A stretch of 64,000 nucleotides of DNA from Maridesulfovibrio sp. (GTDB lineage: Bacteria; Desulfobacterota; Desulfovibrionia; Desulfovibrionales; Desulfovibrionaceae): contig NZ_OY781616.1 in the NCBI RefSeq assembly GCF_963677005.1, positions 2,675,001 through 2,739,000 on the forward strand, read 5' to 3'. The stretch's first letter is position 1; each line of letters starts with the position of its first letter. Below the pieces are notes generated by a model. The model saw only the letters and a program-made list of their open reading frames with translations, was not told the DNA's origin and ran no database searches. Made by a program: the position numbers and the translations under genes. This document shows positions 1 through 9,291 of the stretch, in pieces.

Positions 1-2
1 TG

Positions 3-833
3 GATTCCGTTGCACCGGCGGAGCTTCCTTTTCCTTGTGTTGTAAAACCGAGTGTCGGTTTTTTCAGCCTGGGGGTACACATGGTTGAGTCTGCAGCAGA
101 CTGGCCTGGAGCACTTGATGCCATCCATAGCGAAGTTTCACGCATCAGAACCATGTATCCGGCCAAAGTACTTGAACTTGATAATTTCATAATCGAACAA
201 TGCATCGAAGGTGAAGAATTTGCTGTTGATGCCTATTTCGACAAGCAGGGCAATCCGGTCATCATCAACATCCTCGGCCACCTTTTCGCCTCCAGCGATG
301 ATGTCGGCGACCGCTGCTACATAACTTCCCCGAAAATAATAAGTGAACACCATGACGAATTCATCGCACTGCTTGCAGAGATCGGGAAGAGAGCGGACTT
401 ACGAAACTTCCCCATCCACATAGAACTGCGCAGGGACAATTCCGGCCATATAGGAATCATAGAGGTCAACCCCATGCGTTTCGCAGGCTGGTGCGTAACC
501 GATCTGGCCTACTATGCCTACGGCATAAATCCGTACGAATATTTCATGGAGAGCAAAATCCCGGACTGGGGTAAGATTTCCAACTGCTGCAAAGGGAAAG
601 TCTACGCCATGATCATCGGCGATATTGATTCATCCGTTGATTGTTCGAAGATCAAATCCGTCAACTATGAAGCGTTTTTATCCAACTTTACCAAGCCGCT
701 GGAACTAAGAAAGATAGATTACCGTGAATACCCGGTATTTGCTTTCACTTTCGCCGAAGTGGAGGAAGAGAACATGGAAGAACTGAAAAAAATGCTTCAT
801 GCGGATTTTACGCAGTATCTTGAGTTTGAGTAG
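3..833 (+). CDS. ATP-grasp domain protein, 5' end cut off by the window
   Basis: The reading frame is open from base 3, so the gene begins before the window; 276 residues are visible, and the first in-frame ATG (base 81) is internal. Seen: a PCVVKPSVGF segment with the nucleotide-contacting lysine typical of ATP-grasp folds, a FIIEQCIEGEEFAVDAY strand, and an IEVNPMRFAGW segment giving the Glu-x-Asn metal-ligand pattern. ATP-grasp enzymes join a carboxylate to an amine or thiol through an acyl-phosphate. The substrate cannot be told. About 130 residues beyond the Glu-x-Asn motif form an accessory C-terminal domain. It ends at a strong bidirectional terminator. Family confident, function unknown. 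Confidence 0.8.
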   Translation, partial: DSVAPAELPFPCVVKPSVGFFSLGVHMVESAADWPGALDAIHSEVSRIRTMYPAKVLELDNFIIEQCIEGEEFAVDAYFDKQGNPVIINILGHLFASSDDVGDRCYITSPKIISEHHDEFIALLAEIGKRADLRNFPIHIELRRDNSGHIGIIEVNPMRFAGWCVTDLAYYAYGINPYEYFMESKIPDWGKISNCCKGKVYAMIIGDIDSSVDCSKIKSVNYEAFLSNFTKPLELRKIDYREYPVFAFTFAEVEEENMEELKKMLHADFTQYLEFE

Positions 834-842
834 ATTTACCAG

Positions 843-881
843 AAAAGTACAACCAGCCCAGAAAAAGCCGGTTGTACTTTT
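843..881. terminator. Bidirectional intrinsic terminator
   Basis: A perfect 12-bp inverted repeat (843-854 with 870-881) has A-runs on one side and T-runs on the other, so it can stop transcripts from both converging genes: the ATP-grasp gene on plus and the secreted-protein gene on minus. Confidence 0.85.
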
Positions 882-884
882 CAA

Positions 885-1397
885 TTAAAAAGGATTCCCA
901 CTATTCAATGGATAACAACCGGCATACCCTAAACCGCTCCCCATAGCTCCTTTGTAGAACTTATCGCCTATTAACGCTTTAGTCAGGCTTGAGTCTTCTG
1001 CAGTCCAATTTATTATGGCATAGCCGAAAGATCCTATTCCGGAACTTGTTCTTAAACCAAAAACATACCAGCGCGAACAATGTGCCGGAATATCAAATTC
1101 TCCTCCGGTACTAATTACAGATACAGTTCCCTGACTAGGCCCGGAAATGACCTGGCTATATGAACTTACATCATTACCGTTTTGGTCAAAGACTTTAATA
1201 TTACAGTGGACCAAACTACCTGTAATATTCGTTAATATGAATTCAGTTTGGGTCAAATTCAAGCTATGCGTATCATGCATGAGCATAGGTGTAACAAATT
1301 TACCTTGCGGAACGTAGCTAGTCTGAGCAAAGCCAGTTGTACTAACCAACAATACTAAAATTGACAGGGACATACTCATAAAAAGTTTTTTAAACAC
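885..1397 (-). CDS. Small secreted protein of unknown function
   Basis: About 170 residues. The start chosen is GTG at 1397 because AAGGAG sits 7 bases before it; an upstream ATG at 1424 would place the Shine-Dalgarno inside the gene. The N-terminus is a clear Sec signal peptide: FKK basic start, hydrophobic LSILVLLVSTTGFA core, cleavage likely after GFA-Q. The mature part is rich in Ser, Thr and Gly, predicted beta-rich, with three Cys residues (C in VHCNIKV, AHCSRWY, AGCYPL). No family recognised. It is monocistronic, converging on the ATP-grasp gene with a shared terminator. Confidence 0.65.
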   Translation of the reverse strand: MFKKLFMSMSLSILVLLVSTTGFAQTSYVPQGKFVTPMLMHDTHSLNLTQTEFILTNITGSLVHCNIKVFDQNGNDVSSYSQVISGPSQGTVSVISTGGEFDIPAHCSRWYVFGLRTSSGIGSFGYAIINWTAEDSSLTKALIGDKFYKGAMGSGLGYAGCYPLNSGNPF

Positions 1398-1579
1398 AAC
1401 ACGTCTCCTTTTATTAAAACACAACTTAAATACAATTACATTATATTTATATCAAGGAAAATATAGATAGTTGTGTTTCGCGTTGTCTTTTAACATATAT
1501 CTTCTCCCCTTTGACAAGCGCGGACATTTGCGGCAGTTTCCGGGTATTCTAAATACAACCCGCCAAGGAGAATCTGCCC

Positions 1580-1873
1580 ATGAGTTCCACAATTGAAGAT
1601 TTGACCATTCAATATGAAGAGAACGGTGAAGTTGTTGTCCAGGAACTGGATAAGGTCGTGCTCACCAAGGGAGCATGGACCACAATCATGTTCCGCTACA
1701 AACAGATCGACAACAAAACCGGAAAATTCGGCAAGGATATGTACACAATCCGCCGCTATAGGAAAATGAAAGGGGAATATCGCCCGCAGTCCAAGTTCAA
1801 CATCTCAAGCCCCGACCAGGCTCGGAAGATAATTGAAACGCTTGAGGGATGGATAAAGGATCTCGAAGCATAA
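1580..1873 (+). CDS. Conserved-looking hypothetical protein, 97 aa
   Basis: Start ATG with AAGGAG 11 bases upstream. Highly charged cytosolic protein, no signal peptide, no membrane segment. It reads as a beta-rich N-terminal half (EENGEVVVQELDKVVL, then an ITM-FRYKQ strand) and a C-terminal helix (SPDQARKIIETLEGWIKDL). No motif identifies a function. It stands alone, with its own terminator shared with the sensor kinase on the other strand. Coding confidence rests on good codon pattern, the ribosome-binding site and isolation from other frames. Confidence 0.65.
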   Translation: MSSTIEDLTIQYEENGEVVVQELDKVVLTKGAWTTIMFRYKQIDNKTGKFGKDMYTIRRYRKMKGEYRPQSKFNISSPDQARKIIETLEGWIKDLEA

Positions 1874-1907
1874 ACCGTTTTCAGTCTGTGCCCCTGAAAG
1901 GCATAAA

Positions 1908-1943
1908 AAACTCCGCCCGAAATACCTCGGACGGAGTTTTTTT
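1908..1943. terminator. Bidirectional intrinsic terminator
   Basis: Imperfect 10-bp stem (1911-1920 with 1927-1936, one mismatch) flanked by AAAAAA on the left and a run of seven T on the right. It lies between the converging 97-aa gene (plus) and the sensor kinase (minus). Confidence 0.8.
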
Positions 1944-1944
1944 A

Positions 1945-4686
1945 TTACTCGGTAATGACCGGTATTTCTTCCGCAGCTTCTACCGGCAGACGGATAATAA
2001 AAGTCGTTCCCTTACCGACTTCGGACTCGATATCAACCGTTCCGCCGTGCTTCTCAACTACTATGTCGTGCACAATTGCCAGTCCCTGCCCCGTACCTTT
2101 GCCGACTTCCTTGGTGGTGAAGAACGGGTCATAAATCTTCATTATGATGTCCCTGGGAATGCCGCAACCCGTATCCGTAATCCGTATTTCAACATCCGGA
2201 TAGATATAACTGGTCGAAACCGTGATGGTTCCCTTTTCGTCTCCCTGCACTTTTTCCATAATCGCGTGAGCGGCATTTACTATAACATTAAGCAGAACCT
2301 GATTTATACCGCCCGGAAAACCGTGCACGAGCGGCAGGTCAGGTGAAAGCGATGTTTCAAGCTCTGCCACGTATTTCCATTCGTTGCGGGAGACAGTTAC
2401 CGTATTCATAACCGCCTTGTTTATGTCCACAGCTTTCGGCTTCTCTTCTCCGGGATGGGAAAAATTCTTCATGGCCAACACAATCGTCGCAACCCGCTCT
2501 ACCCCTTCAAGGGCCCGCTTGCAGGCCTTGGGAATCTCTTCCATCACGAATTCCATATCGAGATCATCTTTAAATTCTTCAATCTCTTGCAATCTGGCCG
2601 CCTTACCTGGCCAGTCTCCGGAATCCGCAACCAGCCTGTCATACTGTTCCTGCAGGCTTTCTATGTCCTCGAACGCCTCCTTGACGAACCGGATGCTGTC
2701 TCCGACGTATTGAATCGGGGTATTTATCTCGTGAGCAATACCGGATGCAAGCTGCCCGATGGACTCCAGCTTCTGGGCAATATTCAGTTTTCTCTCAAGC
2801 ACTTTCCGCTCGGAAATATCAAAGACAACCTGAACCAGATGGCTCCTGCCGCCGATATGCACTTCAAAAAGCCTGCGCGAGACAGGTATGGACATACCGT
2901 CAGGCATAATCAGCATGCCTTCTTCGTAAGATCCCTGCTCGTGTACGTCCGGACAGAGCAGGTCCTTTTCGGAATCGGATTTGAAGACAAAGGAATGCTG
3001 GGAATTCGGGTCCAGAATCTGCTCTGTGGTAAGGGAAAGCAGTTCCTCCCCAACCGAGTTGCAGTCCACCATCACACCTTCGGACGGCTCAAAAACAAAA
3101 ATGGCTGCGCCGATGCCCATGAAAATGGTATTAAGAAATTCCTGATGCTCCTGCTGCTGAACCTGAATCTTACGCAGTTCCGAAACATCGCGTACGGTTG
3201 AAAGAATCGCGGTTTTGCCGCCCTGTTCTATACGGCATAGAGCCACTTCCGCATCAAAAACAGACCCGTCCGAGGGACGCCGCGCCGTCCAGTCAAAGAT
3301 AACATCTTCTCCCCCAAGTGCACGGCCCCAGTATTCGTCCAGAACTTCAAGCTGGTTGTCCGGGGAGGAAAGATCATCCCGTACGGAAAGTCCGAATATC
3401 TGATCAAGAGAGACTTTGTACAACTCAAGAACACGTTCATTGACTTCGATAATGTTCCCCTGAACATCGTGTATTATGAAGGCATCATAGGCTCTGTTGA
3501 AGATTATCCGCATGGCGTCTTCCGCCTCGCGGCGTTCGGTAACCTCGCGGATGAGATCGTTTGTGCGTTCCCGCAGGGCGTTGGTCCTTTCCTCCACCCT
3601 CTCCTCAAGTTCATCATTGATTTTCCGCAGACTCTCCTCTGCGGTCTTCCTGGCCCGGATCTCCGCTTCCAGCCTCTCCCTGCGCTCGGAAACAAACTCG
3701 GCCTGCTTGGCAGATTCTTCTATCTGAACCTTAAGCCTCAGGTTACGCACGTTTGAAATCAGCAGCACAACACCGCAACCGAGAAGCAGGACTGCCACAA
3801 CTATTGTAGTCAATAATATCTGCCACGGCTCATATCTGCCCAGCACGTCATTGCGCGGGACAAAATAAACAAGCTGGAAAGGAGTGCCGCGAACACTTGA
3901 GCAGGTTATCAGAAATGCTTTCCTGCGCTGCCCGTCCTGGAGAACTTTTGTCAGCACCTTGCCGTCTGAAGGGAGTAATCCTTTGATCACTATTGATGAA
4001 AATCCATCAGGGACATTCCCCTGAGGAGAATAAATCTTGTCTTTATTATAAACAAACAATTCAAGCCCGCCGTAACTGCCGGTAACAGCCTCCTCCAACA
4101 AGGAATCGCCTTTTTCGGATGAATTCAGCCAGGCGATAACAGCCCCCTTCCGCTGTCCGTTAAAACTGAGAGGATGCACAAAAACTATCTGCTTTTCATT
4201 TTTTCCGGTGACGCGAATGGAAGTCTGTCCCGCAGTGGCTTTTTCCACAATATCCATGCTTACGGAGTCTCTTGAGACAGGGTGAGGACCAGTGTTATCC
4301 GCCAGAATACGAGCATCGCCATCTACAAAGGCCATCATTCTGTAAATCTGAATCCCGTGTATTTTTTTCAGCAGGCAAAACCGTTTGAAAAGTTCCGAGA
4401 TGTCTTCCAGCATGGTCCGGTTGTCTTCCTTACCGGCCATGCCTGTGAGGCGATCTGAAAAAAAACCGAGAATTTCCCTTGATGCGGAAACATCATTGAG
4501 ATCATTTATTCGCTCCGAAAAAAAATGACTCAGGACCTCAGCCTTTCTGGCCGAATCTTCCCGAAATCGTTTTATCGAGGCATCGCGCAGCTCCACCTGA
4601 GAATCATAGTTGACCCAGACCACAGACATCATAAAAACAGACAGAAGAAAAATCGCAAAGATGCTCAGCCTGTTTCCTTTGAACAC
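1945..4686 (-). CDS. Membrane sensor histidine kinase with two PAS domains
   Basis: 913 residues. Order: TM1 about 8-25, a periplasmic sensor region 26-287, TM2 about 289-311, a coiled coil 320-390, PAS 1 about 392-505, PAS 2 about 515-625, dimerisation domain with the phospho-accepting His in SGIAHEINTPIQ (about His652), and a C-terminal HATPase domain. The HATPase shows an N box (NVIVNAAHAI), G1 (DTGCGIP), F box (DPFFTTKEVGKGTG) and G2. The INTPIQYVGDSI variant is typical of kinases paired with HD-type response regulators. No receiver domain is fused, so output goes through partners. Two response regulators lie immediately upstream on the same strand (73-base gap), making a three-gene signalling unit. 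Ligand unknown. Confidence 0.92.
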   Translation of the reverse strand: MFKGNRLSIFAIFLLSVFMMSVVWVNYDSQVELRDASIKRFREDSARKAEVLSHFFSERINDLNDVSASREILGFFSDRLTGMAGKEDNRTMLEDISELFKRFCLLKKIHGIQIYRMMAFVDGDARILADNTGPHPVSRDSVSMDIVEKATAGQTSIRVTGKNEKQIVFVHPLSFNGQRKGAVIAWLNSSEKGDSLLEEAVTGSYGGLELFVYNKDKIYSPQGNVPDGFSSIVIKGLLPSDGKVLTKVLQDGQRRKAFLITCSSVRGTPFQLVYFVPRNDVLGRYEPWQILLTTIVVAVLLLGCGVVLLISNVRNLRLKVQIEESAKQAEFVSERRERLEAEIRARKTAEESLRKINDELEERVEERTNALRERTNDLIREVTERREAEDAMRIIFNRAYDAFIIHDVQGNIIEVNERVLELYKVSLDQIFGLSVRDDLSSPDNQLEVLDEYWGRALGGEDVIFDWTARRPSDGSVFDAEVALCRIEQGGKTAILSTVRDVSELRKIQVQQQEHQEFLNTIFMGIGAAIFVFEPSEGVMVDCNSVGEELLSLTTEQILDPNSQHSFVFKSDSEKDLLCPDVHEQGSYEEGMLIMPDGMSIPVSRRLFEVHIGGRSHLVQVVFDISERKVLERKLNIAQKLESIGQLASGIAHEINTPIQYVGDSIRFVKEAFEDIESLQEQYDRLVADSGDWPGKAARLQEIEEFKDDLDMEFVMEEIPKACKRALEGVERVATIVLAMKNFSHPGEEKPKAVDINKAVMNTVTVSRNEWKYVAELETSLSPDLPLVHGFPGGINQVLLNVIVNAAHAIMEKVQGDEKGTITVSTSYIYPDVEIRITDTGCGIPRDIIMKIYDPFFTTKEVGKGTGQGLAIVHDIVVEKHGGTVDIESEVGKGTTFIIRLPVEAAEEIPVITE

Positions 4687-4759
4687 TACGGCCTCCTCTG
4701 CTAGAAATTCAATGGCGCTGTATACGATAAACTGAAAATTCCATGGAGCCTGAAAACTT

Positions 4760-5890
4760 TTACTGCACCTGATCCACAGGAACCATGACCCGTACCCTGT
4801 CGGGTAGTCTTTTAGTCTTCATGAAATTCTGGATACGGATGAGCGCGGCTTCGGTTATCTCCGTTCCGTCAACCATGATGTAGACCTCGTCCAGACTCCA
4901 CAGGTCTTCATCAAGGAGCATGCCCACTTTGAGTTCCGACAGGTTTATCTCTCTGCGGACATAGCCTTCTTCTCCTGCGGTTCCCTTTTCAAGGGCGTTC
5001 AGCATCTTGGGATCATAAACACCTTCCCGTGCACGCATGGAATCAATCGCATCCTGCTTTGCCAGTCCCTGCTGGACAAGCAGATCATAATCCAGACAGA
5101 TACGCAGAACTTTTGATTCCAGCGGTTGGGTGGGGTTGTCGGCCAGCGAATCGTGCATGTGCAGTATTATTTCCGTTACCCGCTCCATGCGGGGGATATT
5201 GGAAAGCATCCCTGCAGTGATGGAAGGATGCATGTCGAAAATCTGGTGTTCCTCGGCACTCAGTTCCTCTCCATGAATAACTTTCTGCAGAACTGTATCT
5301 GTAAGGGTAACACAACCCAGTTGACAGAGCATGGCTGCAAGGTCGAGGTGCAGCGGCTGTGCAATGTTCAGGCTCTGTCCAAGAAAAGCGGCCAGTCTCC
5401 GTACGCGCTCACTCCGGCCGAAGGCTTCAGGATTGACCAGCGAGAGTATATCCATCAGCACCTTTATGCTTCCGCGAAGTGTTCCGCGCAGCAGTTCGCG
5501 CTCCGCCACCACCAGAGAATACTGTTTCATGGCAAGGGTCAGGATGCGTATCATCTCGTCTATGTGGCTGGGCTTGGTCAGAAAACGGAACACTGCCCCC
5601 TCGTTGACCGCAGCGATAGCCGAGTCCAGATCAGCATGCCCGGTAAGCATTATGCGCACTGTATCGGGCGAAGAGTCCTGCACCTTGCGCAGAAAGGTGA
5701 TCCCGTCCATCTTGGGCATCTTAAGATCGGAAACAACAACCGCGTAAGGTCCGGATGATTTCACTTTTTCAAGCCCTTCCTCCGGGCCAAGCGCTGTTTC
5801 CACCTTGAACCGCCTGCGCAAGGACGCTCTGTATGAGTCGAGAATATTCTGCTCATCATCAACAAAAAGAACCTTCCTAGCAACGCTCAT
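4760..5890 (-). CDS. Response regulator with degenerate HD-GYP-like output domain
   Basis: 376 residues. The N-terminal receiver domain is complete: acidic pocket D11-D12, phospho-acceptor D55 in VVSDLKMPKMDG, and K106 in FLTKP. The C-terminal half (about 140-300) follows the layout of an HD-GYP domain, but the metal-binding HD pair is replaced (MLCQLGCVTL where LHDIGK would be expected) and the HHE...GYP segment reads HMHDSLADNPTQ. The predicted consequence is no c-di-GMP phosphodiesterase activity, with signalling by protein contact instead. A short C-terminal region follows. Its start overlaps the end of the HDOD regulator by 14 bases, so the two are translationally coupled. The receiver assignment is firm, the output reading is inference. 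Confidence 0.85.
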   Translation of the reverse strand: MSVARKVLFVDDEQNILDSYRASLRRRFKVETALGPEEGLEKVKSSGPYAVVVSDLKMPKMDGITFLRKVQDSSPDTVRIMLTGHADLDSAIAAVNEGAVFRFLTKPSHIDEMIRILTLAMKQYSLVVAERELLRGTLRGSIKVLMDILSLVNPEAFGRSERVRRLAAFLGQSLNIAQPLHLDLAAMLCQLGCVTLTDTVLQKVIHGEELSAEEHQIFDMHPSITAGMLSNIPRMERVTEIILHMHDSLADNPTQPLESKVLRICLDYDLLVQQGLAKQDAIDSMRAREGVYDPKMLNALEKGTAGEEGYVRREINLSELKVGMLLDEDLWSLDEVYIMVDGTEITEAALIRIQNFMKTKRLPDRVRVMVPVDQVQ

Positions 5891-7091
5891 ACTTGTCCTC
5901 CATGGCCTTCGCGCATTCTTCCTTCCAGACTTCCAGTCGATCCTGCAGATTCAGTTTTTCGAGGCATTCAATCTCAAGAGGGTAAAAAACATAATCGGAA
6001 TCCATCAGGCCGATTTCATGTTGCAGGCAGTCCGCCACATGCACAATCAGCGGTGCAGTCAGTTTGTCCCCGCAATCCTTAAACGAGTGATGCGAATATA
6101 CACTTTTAACCACATCCTCGTTAAAACCCCAGAGCCCCAGAAGATACGCCCCCACACCGGCGTGAGTTGCACCCAACACCCGCATTTCCTGCTTAACGAC
6201 AGGACCGCCCTGTTCCGCCACAGCATCCAGAACCAGTTGGTAAAAGGAATCCATCTTGGTTATCAGAACAAGCTTCCCGACATCATGCAGCAGCCCGCTG
6301 ACAAAGCAGCAATCTATAAAACTCCGGTCAGTTGACTCGCACTTTGCAATCGCCCGGGCAAAATATCCCGTCTGCAGGCTGTGGTCCCAAAGTTTATAGA
6401 CGGAATATCCGTTGAGACTGTCCACATCCAGTTCCCGGAGCAGATTCACTCCCAGAACAAGACCCTTCAAAACCTCGGTCCCAAGCATGACAACGGCTCT
6501 GGATGGCGAAGTGATCTTTTCGTAAAAACCGAAAAAGGTAGAGTTAACCACTTTCAGGAGTGTTGCGGAAGTGCCCGCATCCTGCTCAACCAGCCTGCCC
6601 ACTTTCGCAATATCCGGATCTGGTCTTTCCAACTCTTCCCGAATCTTTGTTATCAGCTCCGGGATAACGGGAAGAGAGTCCAGCTCGGAAACTATTTTGC
6701 GGATTTTATCATCGGTCAGGATGTCCTTGAGCTCTGCAACCCGACGAATAGTATTAACAATTGTATCGGTACTGCACGGCTTGGATAAAAACTGATGGGC
6801 ACTGCCGGTGGACTTGAGCTGAGCCTGCATTTCGGAATACCCAGAAAGAATGATCCTGACCGCGCCCTGCTGAATCTTCTCAACTTCCTTTAGAAAATCC
6901 GATCCGTCCATACCAGGCATGCGCATATCTGAAACAACGACATCAAAAGGATATTTCCCGACCAACTCCAAGGCATCGGCGGTGCTGGATGCATACCGGC
7001 ACTTCCATTCCTTACGCATGGAATGCATCATGGTTCTGACGCCTGCCAGAAGGTTGGTATCGTCATCTACAAAAAGAATATTCAATTTCAT
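5877..7091 (-). CDS. Response regulator with HDOD output domain
   Basis: 404 residues from the ATG at 7091. A longer open frame reaches 7217, but the receiver domain begins exactly at MKLNILFVDDD and AGAGG lies upstream, so the extension is rejected. Receiver: D10-D11 acidic pair, phospho-acceptor D55 (VVSDMRMPGMDG), conserved FLSKP lysine. Output: an HDOD domain beginning about residue 135 (LPVIPELITKI, then VVNSTFFG) with an intact HD pair in SGLLHDVGKLVL. HDOD proteins act in signalling, often with kinases and cyclic-di-GMP networks; biochemical activity is usually unknown. First gene of the three-gene signalling operon. Confidence 0.9.
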   Translation of the reverse strand: MKLNILFVDDDTNLLAGVRTMMHSMRKEWKCRYASSTADALELVGKYPFDVVVSDMRMPGMDGSDFLKEVEKIQQGAVRIILSGYSEMQAQLKSTGSAHQFLSKPCSTDTIVNTIRRVAELKDILTDDKIRKIVSELDSLPVIPELITKIREELERPDPDIAKVGRLVEQDAGTSATLLKVVNSTFFGFYEKITSPSRAVVMLGTEVLKGLVLGVNLLRELDVDSLNGYSVYKLWDHSLQTGYFARAIAKCESTDRSFIDCCFVSGLLHDVGKLVLITKMDSFYQLVLDAVAEQGGPVVKQEMRVLGATHAGVGAYLLGLWGFNEDVVKSVYSHHSFKDCGDKLTAPLIVHVADCLQHEIGLMDSDYVFYPLEIECLEKLNLQDRLEVWKEECAKAMEDKYERC

Positions 7092-7310
7092 TACAAGAAA
7101 ACCTCTGCGTAGTATCAAACGCAATACCGGGCAGGTCGGCTCTTCAAGGGAAATTCCCATAGAAGGCCGTACAGACCTGTTTATTACCTTATAACAATAA
7201 CGGGATAAATTTACCAACTATAAATCAAACTACGATGAAAAGGCCGGTTCATCAGCCTGCACATGGGGCACAGCATATAGGGACCGGAATTCATGCTGAC
7301 ACCAAAGTCC

Positions 7311-8246
7311 TCAATTGACCGTATAGGCTCCGCCCGGCTCAACCTTGGTCACCGTTGAATTGCATACCGTGAACCATAGAAACTCGCTGAAGCTGTTTCC
7401 GGCTTCATTATTCTCACTGTACGAGCAGCCTACCAGCCACCCTGCATCAGTATAATAGCAGTCCGTAGCGCTCTCCATACGCAATGACTCAGGATACATG
7501 GTGTTTTCACGCAGATATTTTTCAACCTCCGCATAGGCCCGCCCGTCTTCAGAAAGTTCAGGACGCTTTCCGAATTTTTCAAGATCCTTCATGAAATCAT
7601 CGTACTTTTTCCTGTATGCCTCGTATTTGCTTTTATAGAGAGCTTCACCGGGATTGAGCTGCATCAATTCCTCATAAATATCCATATTGGCCTTGAAATC
7701 GTTCACGGGAAGGGCCTGAACTTTTGCGTACAGCTTGCGTTCAAGTTTCTTGCGCAGCTTGCTGTCATACCCATTGAGCTGCTTTCGGTAGCGGTTGTTC
7801 TCAGGTTCAAGAGCCGCAAGAGCGGCATAGTACTTGGCCAGTTCGGCATAATTCCATTTCGGGGTCCGTTCGATGCGGCTCAGGAGGTCCTTCTCCGTTG
7901 CAAGATGGATCATGGCCTTGAGCTCATCATTCATGAGATCACGGTTCTTGTCCGCAACAGCCAAGGCGGTCTCCGCATTTCCGGTCTCAATGAGCCTCTT
8001 CATGCTTTCAATCACTCTGGACCTTTCAGTATCCTGCTTTTCTTTGAGGATTCGCTTCTGCTCGATTCGCTGCTGTTCCGCAACACGGGCCTTTTCCTCG
8101 GCAATGGATTTCTGAACGCAGTAAAGACCGTATCCGGCCGCTATCAGAATAACTACAGCTGACGAGACGCCCAGCAAAACCTTCCTGTCCGACAGAAACT
8201 CTTTAAATTTGGTCATATTCATACGTCTGAAGATACGGTCACTCAT
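7311..8246 (-). CDS. Membrane-anchored coiled-coil protein of unknown function
   Basis: About 311 residues from ATG 8246; starts at 8216 (MTKFKEF) or the upstream 8315 are possible, as no start has a strong ribosome-binding site. Seen: one membrane segment (VLLGVSSAVVILIAAGYGLY) near the N-terminus, then a long charged helical stretch (EEKARVAEQQRIEQKRILKE) and TPR-like helices. The last 75 residues are a small C-terminal domain with aromatic beta-strands and three Cys. No catalytic motif. It faces the next gene divergently, with only about 100 bases between the starts. Confidence 0.65.
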   Translation of the reverse strand: MSDRIFRRMNMTKFKEFLSDRKVLLGVSSAVVILIAAGYGLYCVQKSIAEEKARVAEQQRIEQKRILKEKQDTERSRVIESMKRLIETGNAETALAVADKNRDLMNDELKAMIHLATEKDLLSRIERTPKWNYAELAKYYAALAALEPENNRYRKQLNGYDSKLRKKLERKLYAKVQALPVNDFKANMDIYEELMQLNPGEALYKSKYEAYRKKYDDFMKDLEKFGKRPELSEDGRAYAEVEKYLRENTMYPESLRMESATDCYYTDAGWLVGCSYSENNEAGNSFSEFLWFTVCNSTVTKVEPGGAYTVN

Positions 8247-8348
8247 TTTATCCGTCAACAAAACCGCACAATTTTGCCCACTTTTTATAACCGGCCTAAA
8301 CAAAATCGGCAGCATACCGATAAGTATTTTCAGAAAGAGACAAATGCC

Positions 8349-9176
8349 ATGAGAATAGACGCATCATCACTCAACAACTCCTACGGGGTTTCGGGACTAC
8401 TGGACAGCGGATCCCCGATTCTGGGCGGAAGCCGGACTTCCGGCGTTAGAGCGACGCGCCTGAACGTATCGGCTCCGTCCGCAAACACATCAGATGTGTT
8501 TGCGGACATCATGGCACAAAAGATCGCTTCCTCCTCGACCGCCGGCAAAACAAAGGAAAATACCGCCGAGGACACAGAATCTCCAAAAGACCCTTCCGGA
8601 CTAACCGAAGCTCTTTCCAGAACCGCAGACTTCATTGAATCGGAATTCGGCCAGAATGCAGCAACCGCATTCAAAGGCATAGTCCTTTCCGAATCAGGCG
8701 AAACCATCACGGAAGATTCCCTGGGCAAGGGACTGCTCAAGTCGGTCCAGTTCATAGACAGAAACTTCGGATTCGCTGCCGGAGATAAAGTCATGGACAA
8801 CTTCAACTCGGACCTGAATACGGAAATAAACGGATATTTCGAAAACGGGTTGCAGGAATTCTTCTTTGCCGCCGATCCGGGAACATCCGTACAGCTGACC
8901 ATGCAGAATACATTCGCTCAGGTCAGCAGCCAGTTCGGTGAATCCACGGCAGAGAGCATCAAAAGCATTATTGAACAGGTTATGGAAGAAGAAGGAAATT
9001 CCATGTCCGCATTGAAGAAGGGACTTGCAAAGGGCCTGGACGAAGCGGAAAAGACAGCTCCCGGCATAACGGCAGCGACTGCCCCCATGGCCGCAGGGGA
9101 AATAATGGATAACCTGCAGGCGACTACGGCTCTGGCGACCATTCCTTCCGGCTCCATGCTCAATATAGCGGTTTAA
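8349..9176 (+). CDS. Hypothetical protein, 275 aa, first gene of a microprotein unit
   Basis: The start at 8349 (MRIDASSLNN) is preferred over an upstream in-frame ATG at 8274, because the upstream stretch is the promoter region of the divergent gene and does not look coding. No signal peptide or membrane segment. Ser/Thr/Ala-rich N-terminal 60 residues of low complexity, then a helical region with repeated acidic patches (TADFIESEFGQNAAT, SVQFIDRNFGF, QVSSQFGESTAESI) that look like a duplicated helix unit, and a low-complexity C-terminus. No family recognised. Two tiny genes follow within 120 bases before a strong terminator. Confidence 0.7.
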   Translation: MRIDASSLNNSYGVSGLLDSGSPILGGSRTSGVRATRLNVSAPSANTSDVFADIMAQKIASSSTAGKTKENTAEDTESPKDPSGLTEALSRTADFIESEFGQNAATAFKGIVLSESGETITEDSLGKGLLKSVQFIDRNFGFAAGDKVMDNFNSDLNTEINGYFENGLQEFFFAADPGTSVQLTMQNTFAQVSSQFGESTAESIKSIIEQVMEEEGNSMSALKKGLAKGLDEAEKTAPGITAATAPMAAGEIMDNLQATTALATIPSGSMLNIAV

Positions 9177-9212
9177 ATCTTCCGGCCGGACACGAAATAA
9201 GGAGAGCACACC

Positions 9213-9287
9213 ATGCCCTCTATTCAAATGCTTCTTTTTTTGATATGGAAAGAAATCCAGTTTGATAAGCATAAAATGGAGGAGTAA
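9213..9287 (+). CDS. Microprotein, 24 aa, upstream partner of a tandem pair
   Basis: ATG with AAGGAG 8 bases upstream. The sequence begins MPSIQMLLFLIWKEIQ and ends in a charged DKHKMEE tail, so it is an amphipathic or short membrane helix with a charged end. It lies 36 bases after the 275-aa gene. Its last codons (GAG GAG) supply the Shine-Dalgarno of the next microprotein, and this overlap argues that it is really translated. No relatives are known to me. Confidence 0.5.
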   Translation: MPSIQMLLFLIWKEIQFDKHKMEE

Positions 9288-9291
9288 GGAT

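Noticed and set aside
5126-5758. 210-codon frame opposite the degenerate HD-GYP regulator
   Set aside because: Shadow of a confidently identified gene on the other strand.
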